From: Pseudomonadota bacterium | GTDB lineage: Bacteria; Pseudomonadota; Alphaproteobacteria; Micropepsales; Micropepsaceae | Length of the DNA stretch: 7,969 bases | Reading direction: 5' to 3' | Assembly: GCA_021808875.1 (NCBI GenBank) | Contig: JAKBAU010000119.1 | Location: 2,064-10,032, forward strand | In this document: in pieces, positions 1-6,070 of the stretch | How positions within the stretch are numbered: the first letter of the stretch is position 1 | How the letters are laid out: each line of letters opens with the position of its first letter | The notes under the pieces: generated by a model | What the model was told of the DNA's origin: nothing | Database searches by the model: none | The model's input: the letters and a program-made list of their open reading frames with translations, nothing else | Program-made: the position numbers and the translations under genes

Positions 1-879
1 TGCGTGGATCAACCGAGTCAGTCCCTCCTCAAGCGGAACACAAGGCGCCCAACCGAGCAGAGTCTTAGCGCGTGCGGGACTCCCAAAAAAACGCGCGACA
101 TCAAAGTCCCGAGGCGGAGCTAGACGGATCGTCGAGCCTGATTGCCCGATTCGAACGGCGAGGTTGGCGAGCTGCCCCAATGTCGTCGGTATGCCCGTCA
201 CAAAGTGGAGAGGAGGCGGCACGCCGCGTTCCGCAGCGAGCAAATCGGTTAAAGCGAGAATGCCGCGCGCGACGTCGTCGATGTGGGTGAAGTCGAATGT
301 GTGCTCGGCTCCATCAACCCGAAGCTCATGACCCATTGCCCCGGCGCGTGCGAAGGCCGGAACCACTCGGTCGACGTGGTCGTTCGTCGAGCCGAATACA
401 TTGGACAGACGGATCGTACAGGCCCGGAGACCGGCCCGCTGCGCATCCGATATGAGCCGTTCCCCCTCATACTTCGACCGTCCGTAGATATTCACTGGAC
501 GGAGCGGATAATCCTCTGTGACCGGGAGTTGGTCTGGCTGCCCATAAACCTCCCGACTGCTTGCAAAGATCACCCACGGAGAAGCCAACGACTCCGCGGC
601 AAACGTCAGCACGTTTTGCAAACCACCAACGTTGGTCGCCCAACACAGCTCGGGATCGCGTTCCCCCCAGATAACGCGCGAAACACTAGCTAAGTGGATG
701 ACGCCACTGACGCCTGCGACTGCATTTCGTACCTTATCGCGGTCGCAGATATCCCCATGAGCTTCGCCATGCGCTCGAATATCGAAGGGAATTACATCCG
801 TGCTGCGGGCGGAAAATGCTCGCAAGAGCGCTGTGCCGACGAGCCCAGACGAGCCAGTGATCAGAATTTTTTGGTTCAA
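1..879 (-). CDS. NAD-dependent epimerase/dehydratase (extended SDR), 3' end off window
   Basis: An uninterrupted minus-strand frame of 293 codons is open at the left edge, so the C-terminus is missing. The N-terminus is a Rossmann fold with the dinucleotide loop GSSGLVG at about residues 10-16, directly after strand ILITG. Further on are HLASVSRV, the serine strand FASSREVYG, the catalytic YGRSK (YxxxK) and RLSNVFG, followed by DFTHIDDVARG. This order is typical of extended SDRs acting on nucleotide sugars (epimerases, dehydratases, reductases); the substrate cannot be told. I chose TTG at 879 because it sits six bases after GGAG and five codons before the first Rossmann strand. The frame stays open upstream into the neighbouring IS remnant, where an in-frame ATG at 963 would add 28 residues coded by IS DNA. 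The IS edge at about 903 lies only 24 bp upstream, so the native promoter has probably been displaced. Confidence 0.88.
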   Translation of the reverse strand, partial: MNQKILITGSSGLVGTALLRAFSARSTDVIPFDIRAHGEAHGDICDRDKVRNAVAGVSGVIHLASVSRVIWGERDPELCWATNVGGLQNVLTFAAESLASPWVIFASSREVYGQPDQLPVTEDYPLRPVNIYGRSKYEGERLISDAQRAGLRACTIRLSNVFGSTNDHVDRVVPAFARAGAMGHELRVDGAEHTFDFTHIDDVARGILALTDLLAAERGVPPPLHFVTGIPTTLGQLANLAVRIGQSGSTIRLAPPRDFDVARFFGSPARAKTLLGWAPCVPLEEGLTRLIHA

Positions 880-902
880 ATTAGTCTCCCAGGGTCCGCG
901 TC

Positions 903-970
903 TTGGTGGCGTCGCGTTTTGTGTGGAAATTGCCTTTGGCGACGCCTCCGGCTGGGGGAACATGACGATG
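903..970 (-). mobile_element. Terminal non-coding end of IS256-family remnant (left copy)
   Basis: This is the DNA between the stop codon of the left transposase fragment and the point where the two inverted IS copies stop matching. It matches the reverse complement of 5248-5315, strongly in the outer 32 bp (903-934) and patchily nearer the stop codon. The abrupt loss of similarity outside 903 and 5315 marks the likely IS terminus. The flanking bases on the two sides (tccgcgtc before 903, caattttc after 5315) are not duplicates, so no target-site duplication is visible. Confidence 0.6.
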
Positions 971-1405
971 TTAGGCGACGAGATCAAGATGCATTGAGGC
1001 GGTTGGTTCACCGAGGCTCTGCCAACCGTCGACCTTTCGCATGGTGATCTGTCCGGATGCGAGGAGCGACCAGAACAACATCGCCGCGGTCTCGGCTGAC
1101 GGTAAGACGGTCTGGGTCTTGATCCGGCGCTTGAATTCCTCGTGCAGACGTTCGATCGCATTCGTCGTTCTGGCGAATTTCCACTGGCTTTGGGGCAGTC
1201 GGGTGAAGGTGAACAGCCGATCACCGGCTTCTTCGAGGCTGTCAGCGACACCGCGACATTTCAGCCGCCATTTGGCCAGGAACAGCCGGCGTCGGCGCAT
1301 CACCTCGGTGCTGGTTTCGGCGTAGATCATGTCGTTGTAGTCCGCCGTGACCTCCTTGTGCATCGCCTCGGGGGCGTGCGCCAGCAGATTTCGATGCTTG
1401 TGGAC
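971..1405 (-). pseudogene. IS256/Mutator-family transposase, C-terminal fragment (left copy)
   Basis: About 145 codons remain of a transposase that is normally near 400 aa. The fragment reads VHKHRNLLAHAPEAMHKE and continues to the motif KFARTTNAIERLHEEFKRR, whose NAIE glutamate corresponds to the last acidic residue of the IS256-family DDE triad. Both catalytic aspartates lie in the missing N-terminal part, so it cannot be an active transposase. The break falls exactly at the palindromic end of the RIT element. It differs from the right-hand copy at 6 of 130 aligned residues (for example KFART versus KSART, TSTEV versus TSAEV). It is therefore probably derived from a different IS copy or an older duplicate. 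The stop is TAA at 971-973. Confidence 0.9.
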
Positions 1406-1516
1406 CTTATGCCGACGTCGGCATAAGGTGCATTATGCCGACTTCCGGATTATGCCGACATCTGGCGTCAAATCAGCCCGGGTGGCGGTGCTCGCTGAGA
1501 TGGACGCGGCATAATC
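1404..1516 (+). repeat. RIT left terminal inverted repeat
   Basis: These 113 bases are an exact reverse complement of 4702-4814. The repeat holds five copies of a TTATGCCG-type motif: forward at 1407, 1433 and 1450, and reversed at 1417-1426 and 1507-1515. The first two abut to form the 20-bp palindrome TTATGCCGACGTCGGCATAA (1407-1426), which extends to 26 bp with flanking A/T and C/G pairs. The middle (1460-1506) has no copy. Multiple sites are expected where several tyrosine recombinases bind an end. Confidence 0.95.
1417..1442 (+). other. Candidate RIT recombination core site, left
   Basis: The 10-bp arm GTCGGCATAA (1417-1426) and its exact inverse TTATGCCGAC (1433-1442) flank the 6-bp spacer GGTGCA. 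Paired inverted arms with a 6- to 8-bp spacer are the standard form of a tyrosine-recombinase crossover site, as in dif or loxP. The same design recurs at 4776-4801 with the spacer inverted. That strand exchange happens here is inferred. Confidence 0.5.
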
Positions 1517-1538
1517 CCAATTCGCTGCTGAGCAGCGC

Positions 1539-1573
1539 AAGCTCCTTTCTTTTCGGAAGAGGAGGAGCTTTTC
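1539..1573 (+). promoter_or_regulatory. ritA ribosome-binding site inside a hairpin
   Basis: A strong purine-rich Shine-Dalgarno stretch (AAGAGGAGGAG, 1557-1567) ends six bases before the ritA ATG. The sequence AAGCTCCT at 1539-1546 is the exact reverse complement of AGGAGCTT at 1563-1570, giving an 8-bp stem with a 16-nt loop that would mask part of the Shine-Dalgarno. No clear -35/-10 pair was found upstream; CATAAT at 1510-1515 at the inner edge of the repeat lacks a matching -35. Confidence 0.5.
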
Positions 1574-2794
1574 ATGTCGATCGATCCACATGGCGTTCGG
1601 ATCTCCGGGCCGCTCGAACAGTTTGGGAATGGCTATGCGAGCGAGCTGGACCGGCTTGGCTACGCGCCGGCATCCATTCGTTTACAGTTGAAGGTGTTTG
1701 CCGATTTGAGCGATTGGCTACTGCGTCACGGCGCTGATGCAGCCTGTTTGAATTCGAGCGAACTCGACCGCTTCCTGAGTAATCGTCGGGCCATCGGTCA
1801 CTCCAGATACGCTTCACCCAAGGCGATGCGACCTATTCTGGATTATCTTCAGCGGCTTGAGCTCATTATGATCCAAGGCGGGGACGGAGCCATCGGGCTG
1901 GTCGACGCGATGCTCGATCGGTTCTGGCGTTACCTTACGGTTGAGCGAGCATTGGCGTCCGTCACGGCGCGCGCCTACCTCAGTATGATACGCCCTTTCA
2001 TTCAGGGCCGGGTCACCTCTGATTGTGGTGAGTTGGATCTCGAGCACCTGACCTCAGCCGATATCAACTCCTTCGTGGTGATCAGATGTCATCAACAAAG
2101 TCGAGGGGCAGCGACACTGACGGTTACAGCCCTTCGGTCCTTTCTTCGATTCCTGCATTTTGATGGCGTCATTGAAAAGTCGCTGGTCTCCGCGGTGCCG
2201 TCGGTTGCGAGCCGGCGTTTAGTTGGGCTCCCAAAGGGGCTGGCTCCCGATCAGGTTCAGCGCCTTTTCTCATCATGTGATAATACGACGCGGCGCGGCC
2301 GCAGGGATGTCGCCATTCTGACCGTTCTGGTGCGTCTCGGTTTGCGGTCGGGGGAAGTAGCGAAGCTCCGGCTGGACGATATCGACTGGCGAGCCGGTGA
2401 AATCATTGTGCGCGGCAAAGCAAACTGCCTCGAACGTATCCCTCTGCCCGCAGATGTCGGTTGCGCGTTGGCCAAATATCTGCAGCATGGGCGCCCTGCG
2501 AGCGCCCAAGGGCGGACAGTATTTGTTAGAGTTATGGCGCCGCATCGGAATCTCAGTTCCGCTGGCGTGAGCAACGTAGTGGCCGATGCCGCCAAGCAGG
2601 CTGGTCTCGGGCGAATCCATGCCCACCGGCTGAGGCATACAGCAGCGATGCAAATGTTGCGGGCCGGGGCGTCATTGCCGGAAATCGGCCAGCTCTTGCG
2701 TCACCGCCGAGCTTTAACGACGGCGATTTACGCCAAGGTCGACCGCGATGCCTTACGAGAAATCGCCCGTCCTTGGTCAGGAGACGCCGCATGA
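1574..2794 (+). CDS. ritA: RIT element tyrosine recombinase RitA
   Basis: A 406-aa site-specific recombinase of the tyrosine (phage integrase) family, the first protein of the trio. An N-terminal helical part (about 20-110) and a SAM-like core-binding domain (about 113-205) precede the catalytic domain (about 220-395). The catalytic residues are all visible: R258 in GLRSG, K282 in RGK, H351 and R354 in HRLRH, H377 in LRHRR, and nucleophile Y386 in TTAIYAKVD. The tyrosine lies nine residues after the histidine, as in XerD-like enzymes. The ATG at 1574 is supported by a strong Shine-Dalgarno. The stop overlaps the ritB start (ATGA), implying translational coupling. The protein is expected to act with RitB and RitC on the element's inverted ends; the separate role of each is not established from the sequence. 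Confidence 0.93.
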   Translation: MSIDPHGVRISGPLEQFGNGYASELDRLGYAPASIRLQLKVFADLSDWLLRHGADAACLNSSELDRFLSNRRAIGHSRYASPKAMRPILDYLQRLELIMIQGGDGAIGLVDAMLDRFWRYLTVERALASVTARAYLSMIRPFIQGRVTSDCGELDLEHLTSADINSFVVIRCHQQSRGAATLTVTALRSFLRFLHFDGVIEKSLVSAVPSVASRRLVGLPKGLAPDQVQRLFSSCDNTTRRGRRDVAILTVLVRLGLRSGEVAKLRLDDIDWRAGEIIVRGKANCLERIPLPADVGCALAKYLQHGRPASAQGRTVFVRVMAPHRNLSSAGVSNVVADAAKQAGLGRIHAHRLRHTAAMQMLRAGASLPEIGQLLRHRRALTTAIYAKVDRDALREIARPWSGDAA

Positions 2795-3717
2795 CCCCCC
2801 TTCGTCAGGTGTTGGCTGACTACTTGGTCGTGCGGCGCGCTCTTGGCTACAGGCTAGTCCGAGCCGAGAAACTCCTCGCTCAGTTTCTGACGTTCGTCGA
2901 GGACCGTGATGAAGATCATCTAACCATTGAGACCGCCCTAGCTTGGGCAACTGCGCCGGCAAATGTCGATCCAAACTGGATGTCCAGGCGTCTTTCTGTT
3001 GTTCGCCGGTTCGCGATCCATCTGCATGGGATCAACCCTGCGACTCAGGTGCCGCCAGCGGATATTCTGCCAGGCCGATCACGCCGAGCGACACCATATC
3101 TCTACTCAACGGACGAGATCGCCAAGTTGATGTCGGCGACGAAGATATTGCAGGGGGCGCACCGGAGGGCAACCTATCGAACGCTGATCGGTTTGCTGAC
3201 CGCGACTGGTATGCGGGTCGGAGAAACGATCGGGCTCGATCGCGACGATCTCGATACGATCACCGGCGTACTCACTATCCGCAATGGGAAATTCGGAAAA
3301 TCTCGTGAGCTGCCGTTACATTCTAGCACCCTCACGGCCCTGAGCGACTATCTTGGCTCCACCGATCGGCCTTACCACGCCCGGAAGGTTTCAGCCTTCT
3401 TTCTGTCGCCAGCGGGTACAAGGTTGCTCTACACCAACGTCCAGAACACATTCCAGCGGCTTGCCCGTCATTCTGGCATCACGCCGCGTTCGGCAGCATG
3501 CAGGCCAAGGCTCCACGATCTCCGACACAGCTTCGCTGTCAACACCATTCTCGACGCCTATCGCGAGGGCGTCGATCCGGGGGCGAGATTGGCGATCCTG
3601 TCGACCTATCTCGGCCACATCAATCCGGCTCACACATATTGGTATCTGTCAGCGTCGCCAGAGTTGCTGCAGTTGGCTGGAGATCGATTAGAGCGCTACC
3701 TCGGAGGCGGCGCATGA
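2791..3717 (+). CDS. ritB: RIT element tyrosine recombinase RitB
   Basis: A 308-aa tyrosine recombinase, second of the trio. The N-terminal core-binding region (about 1-90) is followed by a catalytic domain with R142 in TGMRVGE, lysine in NGKFGKSR (K167 most likely), H242 and R245 in HDLRH, H276 in YLGHINP and Y285 in TYWYLSASPELL. Y283 is nearby, but Y285 has the usual nine-residue spacing from H276. The TYWYL block is a recognisable RitB signature. The start is taken as ATG 2791, overlapping the ritA stop by four bases, with AGGAG at 2779-2783. A TTG at 2773 would add six residues but lacks a better ribosome site. Four-base overlaps on both sides make the three genes one tightly coupled operon. 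Confidence 0.93.
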   Translation: MTPLRQVLADYLVVRRALGYRLVRAEKLLAQFLTFVEDRDEDHLTIETALAWATAPANVDPNWMSRRLSVVRRFAIHLHGINPATQVPPADILPGRSRRATPYLYSTDEIAKLMSATKILQGAHRRATYRTLIGLLTATGMRVGETIGLDRDDLDTITGVLTIRNGKFGKSRELPLHSSTLTALSDYLGSTDRPYHARKVSAFFLSPAGTRLLYTNVQNTFQRLARHSGITPRSAACRPRLHDLRHSFAVNTILDAYREGVDPGARLAILSTYLGHINPAHTYWYLSASPELLQLAGDRLERYLGGGA

Positions 3718-4703
3718 CCCTACTTGCCGCAACCTTGCAGGCGTTCTTTACGGACCGTCTGGTTCGTCAGCGCCAAGTTAGCCCGAATACGCTGGCCGCA
3801 TACCGCGACACGCTAAGATTACTACTGGTCTTTGCCGCGAGCAGGAAGGGTAAAGAGCCATCCAAATTGGATATCGACGATCTCGATGCTCCATTAATCG
3901 GTGCCTTCCTCGACAATCTCGAACGGCAGCGTAAAAATGGCCCGCGCACTCGCAATGCCCGGCTTGCAGCAATACGCTCGCTGTTCCGGTACGCAGCCCT
4001 TCAGCATCCTGACCATGCGGCAGTCATCGCACGCGTTCTTGCCATCCCTCCAAAGCGCTTTGACCGAAAGCTCGTGACATTCCTCAACGAATCGGAAATC
4101 AGCGCGCTGCTTGCTGCACCCGATCAGTCGACATGGACCGGCCGGCGTGATCATGCGCTCTTCAGTCTTGCTACCCAGACCGGTCTGCGGGCATCAGAAC
4201 TGATCAGCCTTCAATGCAGCGCTATCCATCTTGGCGCTGGTGCGCACGTGAGCTGTCACGGAAAGGGACGAAAGCAGCGTATCACCCCACTCACCCAGAA
4301 CCTAGTCGCTACTCTTCGCATCTGGCTCGCAGAGCGGGGCAGTTTGCCTGGTGTTCCGCTCTTCGTGACGTGCTCCGGCAAAGCACTCAGTCGCGATGCC
4401 CTTGAGCACAGGCTTGCCAAATACGTGCGAATTGCCGGCCGCATCTGTCCATCGCTTCTAGAAAAGTCCGTGACCATGCATGTCTTGCGGCACTCTGCGG
4501 CAATGCGATTGTTGCGCGCTGGGGTCGACACGTCGGTTATCGCTCTTTGGTTGGGGCACGAGAATGTAGAAACCACCCAAATCTACTTGCATGCCGATCT
4601 GGCCATCAAGGAACGCGCACTGGCCAGGACAACGCCCGCGGAAACCCCACCAGGACGATTCCGACCCACCGACAAGCTTCTCGCCTTTCTACAGGCTCTC
4701 TGA
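3714..4703 (+). CDS. ritC: RIT element tyrosine recombinase RitC
   Basis: A 329-aa XerC/XerD-like tyrosine recombinase, last of the trio. The N-terminal SAM-like core-binding domain occupies about residues 5-100. The catalytic domain (about 120-305) contains R159 in TGLRASE, K184 in HGKGRKQR, H256 and R259 in HVLRH, H282 in WLGHENV and Y291 in TTQIYLHAD, a complete set. The ATG at 3714 overlaps the ritB stop by four bases and follows GGAGG (3703-3707) at six bases. The same frame is open 72 codons further upstream, but that part is ritB read in another frame. The TGA stop at 4701-4703 overlaps the inner edge of the right inverted repeat by two bases, so there is no room for other cargo. Confidence 0.93.
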   Translation: MTLLAATLQAFFTDRLVRQRQVSPNTLAAYRDTLRLLLVFAASRKGKEPSKLDIDDLDAPLIGAFLDNLERQRKNGPRTRNARLAAIRSLFRYAALQHPDHAAVIARVLAIPPKRFDRKLVTFLNESEISALLAAPDQSTWTGRRDHALFSLATQTGLRASELISLQCSAIHLGAGAHVSCHGKGRKQRITPLTQNLVATLRIWLAERGSLPGVPLFVTCSGKALSRDALEHRLAKYVRIAGRICPSLLEKSVTMHVLRHSAAMRLLRAGVDTSVIALWLGHENVETTQIYLHADLAIKERALARTTPAETPPGRFRPTDKLLAFLQAL

Positions 4704-4814
4704 TTATGCCGCGTCCATCTCAGCGAGCACCGCCACCCGGGCTGATTTGACGCCAGATGTCGGCATAATCCGGAAGTCGGCATAATGCACCTTATGCCGA
4801 CGTCGGCATAAGGT
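4702..4814 (-). repeat. RIT right terminal inverted repeat
   Basis: An exact 113-bp reverse complement of 1404-1516. The motif copies mirror the left end: 4703-4711, 4759-4768, 4776-4785, 4792-4801 and 4802-4811. On this side the outer palindrome is longer, reaching 32 bp (4786-4817), because TGCACC and GGTGCA flank the 20-bp core symmetrically. On the left one base (1403) breaks this outer symmetry. Confidence 0.95.
4776..4801 (-). other. Candidate RIT recombination core site, right
   Basis: Arms GTCGGCATAA (4776-4785) and TTATGCCGAC (4792-4801) surround the spacer TGCACC. It is the mirror image of the left site at 1417-1442, with identical arms and reverse-complement spacer. If both are crossover sites in opposite orientation, recombination between them would invert the recombinase genes rather than excise them. 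Confidence 0.5.
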
Positions 4815-5247
4815 GCACAAGCATCGAAATCTGCTGGCGCACGCTCCCGAGGCGATGCACGAGGAGATCACGGCCGACTACAACGACATGATCTACGCCG
4901 AAACCAGTGCCGAGGTGATGCGCCGACGCCGGCTGTTCCTGGCCAAATGGCGGCTGAAATGTCGCGGTGTCGCCGACAGCCTCGAAGAAGCCGGTGATCG
5001 GCTGTTCACCTTCACCCGACTGCCCCAAAGCCAGTGGAAATCCGCCAGAACGACGAATGCGATCGAACGTCTGCACGAGGAATTCAAGCGCCGGATCAAG
5101 ACCCAGACCGTCTTACCGTCAGCCGAGACCGCGGCAATGTTGTTCTGGTCGCTGCTCGCATCCGGACAGATCACCATGCGAAAAGTCGACGGTTGGCAGA
5201 GCCTCGGAGAACCACCCGTCTCAATGCATCTTGATCTTGTTGCCTGA
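4813..5247 (+). pseudogene. IS256/Mutator-family transposase, C-terminal fragment (right copy)
   Basis: 144 codons from a GTG at the RIT junction to TGA. The fragment reads VHKHRNLLAHAPEAMHEE and continues to KSARTTNAIERLHEEFKRR, keeping only the C-terminal acidic residue of the DDE triad (E85 in TTNAIE) and the end of the protein, SMHLDLVA. The two aspartates are absent. The GTG is the valine codon of the VHK motif, not an authentic start, and no Shine-Dalgarno precedes it. It lies in inverted orientation to the left copy, so both fragments show their C-terminal ends outward. ritC and this frame are out of register, so read-through would not fuse them. Confidence 0.9.
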
Positions 5248-5315
5248 CCTCGTCATGTTTCCCGAACCGGAGTTGCCCCCCAAGGCAATTTCCACACAAA
5301 ACGCGACGCCACCAA
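5248..5315 (+). mobile_element. Terminal non-coding end of IS256-family remnant (right copy)
   Basis: DNA between the transposase stop and the end of similarity to the left copy. The last 32 bp match the left terminus exactly in inverse orientation and probably include the IS terminal repeat. Only this one IS end survives on each side; the opposite end and the 5' two-thirds of the transposase are missing from the window. Confidence 0.6.
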
Positions 5316-5359
5316 CAATTTTCGCAGGTCACAGATTGATCTTCACTGCCGTTCGCTCT

Positions 5360-5905
5360 TCAGTGCCGTTTGCCATCGCGCATGGTCCGATCAATCGCCA
5401 TCCCTAGACCGACAAACCCAACGGTGAGCTCGGGGATCCACATCAGGCACACAGCAACCGTCAACAAAAACGCAATTCCCAGGATTTTCAGCAGGAGCAG
5501 CAATGCCCGGCCAATACGGGCCATAATCCGCTCCCAGCGCTCTTGGCGCCGTGCCATGCGGTTCATCGCCTCTCGATGACGCATCTCTTGGAGCTGCCGC
5601 TGCTCATATTTCCAATGGTCGAATGCGAACGCCCGGCGGTTCCAGGTCTCATAGGCATCGATCGACTTGGTGAGGTGCGCATCAATATCGTCGCGCGTTC
5701 CCCGGAAAACTGTCTTCTCACCTTTGAGTTGGAACCGGTAATTGGCAATCTGATCCGCTGGCACTGAGGGGTCGTCATAGTGCCGAAGCCGCCGCCGCAT
5801 GATTTTGATCCGCTCATACGCTTCCGGCTTGAGGGGGGCCGGACCGGGCGGATAAGGCGCCCGATCGCGCCGGCGGCCTTTAAACCATTCGATCATATTG
5901 AACAT
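5360..5905 (-). CDS. Hypothetical protein with C-terminal membrane segment
   Basis: A 181-aa protein I do not recognise. Its N-terminus, MFNMIEWFKGRRRDRAPYPP, is basic and proline-rich. The middle (about 25-90) is charged, and a strongly charged, probably helical or coiled-coil stretch with many R, E and Q covers about 96-131. A hydrophobic region (about 134-172; ALLLLLKILGIAFLLTVAVCLMW, then PELTVGFVGLGMAI) forms one or two membrane spans, followed by a short basic tail. ATG 5905 is chosen because GAGGAG lies seven bases upstream. The frame extends 42 codons further, but that part is low-complexity P/N/Q sequence without a ribosome site. The stop is 44 bp from the IS terminus. A membrane-anchored cytoplasmic protein is the most one can infer. 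Confidence 0.7.
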   Translation of the reverse strand: MFNMIEWFKGRRRDRAPYPPGPAPLKPEAYERIKIMRRRLRHYDDPSVPADQIANYRFQLKGEKTVFRGTRDDIDAHLTKSIDAYETWNRRAFAFDHWKYEQRQLQEMRHREAMNRMARRQERWERIMARIGRALLLLLKILGIAFLLTVAVCLMWIPELTVGFVGLGMAIDRTMRDGKRH

Positions 5906-5923
5906 TTTTGCGCTCCTCATTCT

Positions 5924-5936
5924 CAAGCATTGCTTG
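5924..5936. promoter_or_regulatory. 13-bp palindrome upstream of the 181-aa gene
   Basis: CAAGCA and TGCTTG are perfect inverse arms around a single T, ending about 18 bp upstream of ATG 5905 and just before its Shine-Dalgarno. It could be a small operator or an RNA element, but 6-bp arms are weak evidence. Confidence 0.25.
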
Positions 5937-6004
5937 GGTTGTTGGGGGTTATTGATGGCTGTTTCTGGTGGCTGTTGGTGGTAGGGGTTGGTGGCGGCGG
6001 CGGG
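5937..6004 (-). promoter_or_regulatory. C-rich, G-poor leader, candidate Rho utilisation region
   Basis: On the coding (minus) strand, positions 6000-5941 contain 31 C, 21 A, 5 G and 3 T. RNA from this strand would be an unstructured C-rich, G-poor stretch of about 65 nt, the recognised signature of a Rho-loading (rut) site. It sits after the stop of the 187-aa gene and before the 181-aa gene. No stem-loop with a U-run was seen in the same gap, so Rho-dependent termination or attenuation is plausible here. Confidence 0.4.
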
Positions 6005-6070
6005 CCTAGGTGAGTTCGCCGGGTTCGCCAAAGACCCGCTCTGTGGGCAGGCTGATAAAAATCCGCTTGA

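Larger units (their letters stand above)
1404..4814 (+). mobile_element. Recombinase-in-trio (RIT) element
   Basis: Three consecutive, overlapping tyrosine-recombinase genes in the order ritA-ritB-ritC are enclosed by a 113-bp perfect inverted repeat (1404-1516 and 4702-4814), with no cargo genes. This is the defining layout of RIT elements in proteobacteria and other phyla. All three proteins retain the full catalytic set, so the element may be active. The minimal element may be 1433-4785, between the innermost candidate crossover arms; the 26- to 32-bp palindromes outside are then junction DNA. It separates two C-terminal pieces of IS256-type transposase, which a simple insertion into one IS cannot explain. 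Confidence 0.88.

Noticed and set aside
72..1047. Plus-strand frames of 72-136 codons over the left end
   Set aside because: They run antisense to a minus-strand frame with clear SDR motifs and have no domains of their own.
1041..1426. Plus-strand frames at 1041-1325 and 1142-1426, and their twins on the minus strand at 4792-5177
   Set aside because: Mirror-image shadows of the two transposase fragments; they recur only because the underlying DNA is repeated.
1487..1515. Promoter for ritA inside the left repeat
   Set aside because: CATAAT at 1510-1515 has no -35-like hexamer at 16-18 bp.
2257..3691. Frames of 65-126 codons inside ritA and ritB in other frames
   Set aside because: Fully contained in well-supported recombinase genes and without ribosome sites.
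3498..3713. A 72-codon upstream extension of ritC
   Set aside because: It reads ritB in another frame; the ATG at 3714 with GGAGG and a four-base overlap is the natural start.
1404..4814. CRISPR array or integron attC from the repeated short motifs
   Set aside because: Motifs are few, unevenly spaced and confined to the two ends; there are no spacers, cas genes or gene cassettes.
5935..6010. G-quadruplex on the plus strand
   Set aside because: G-runs of three or more are too few and too far apart for a convincing canonical quadruplex; the C-rich RNA reading is a better explanation.
5906..6031. A 42-codon N-terminal extension of the 181-aa protein
   Set aside because: Low-complexity P/N/Q sequence, no ribosome site, and it coincides with the C-rich leader.
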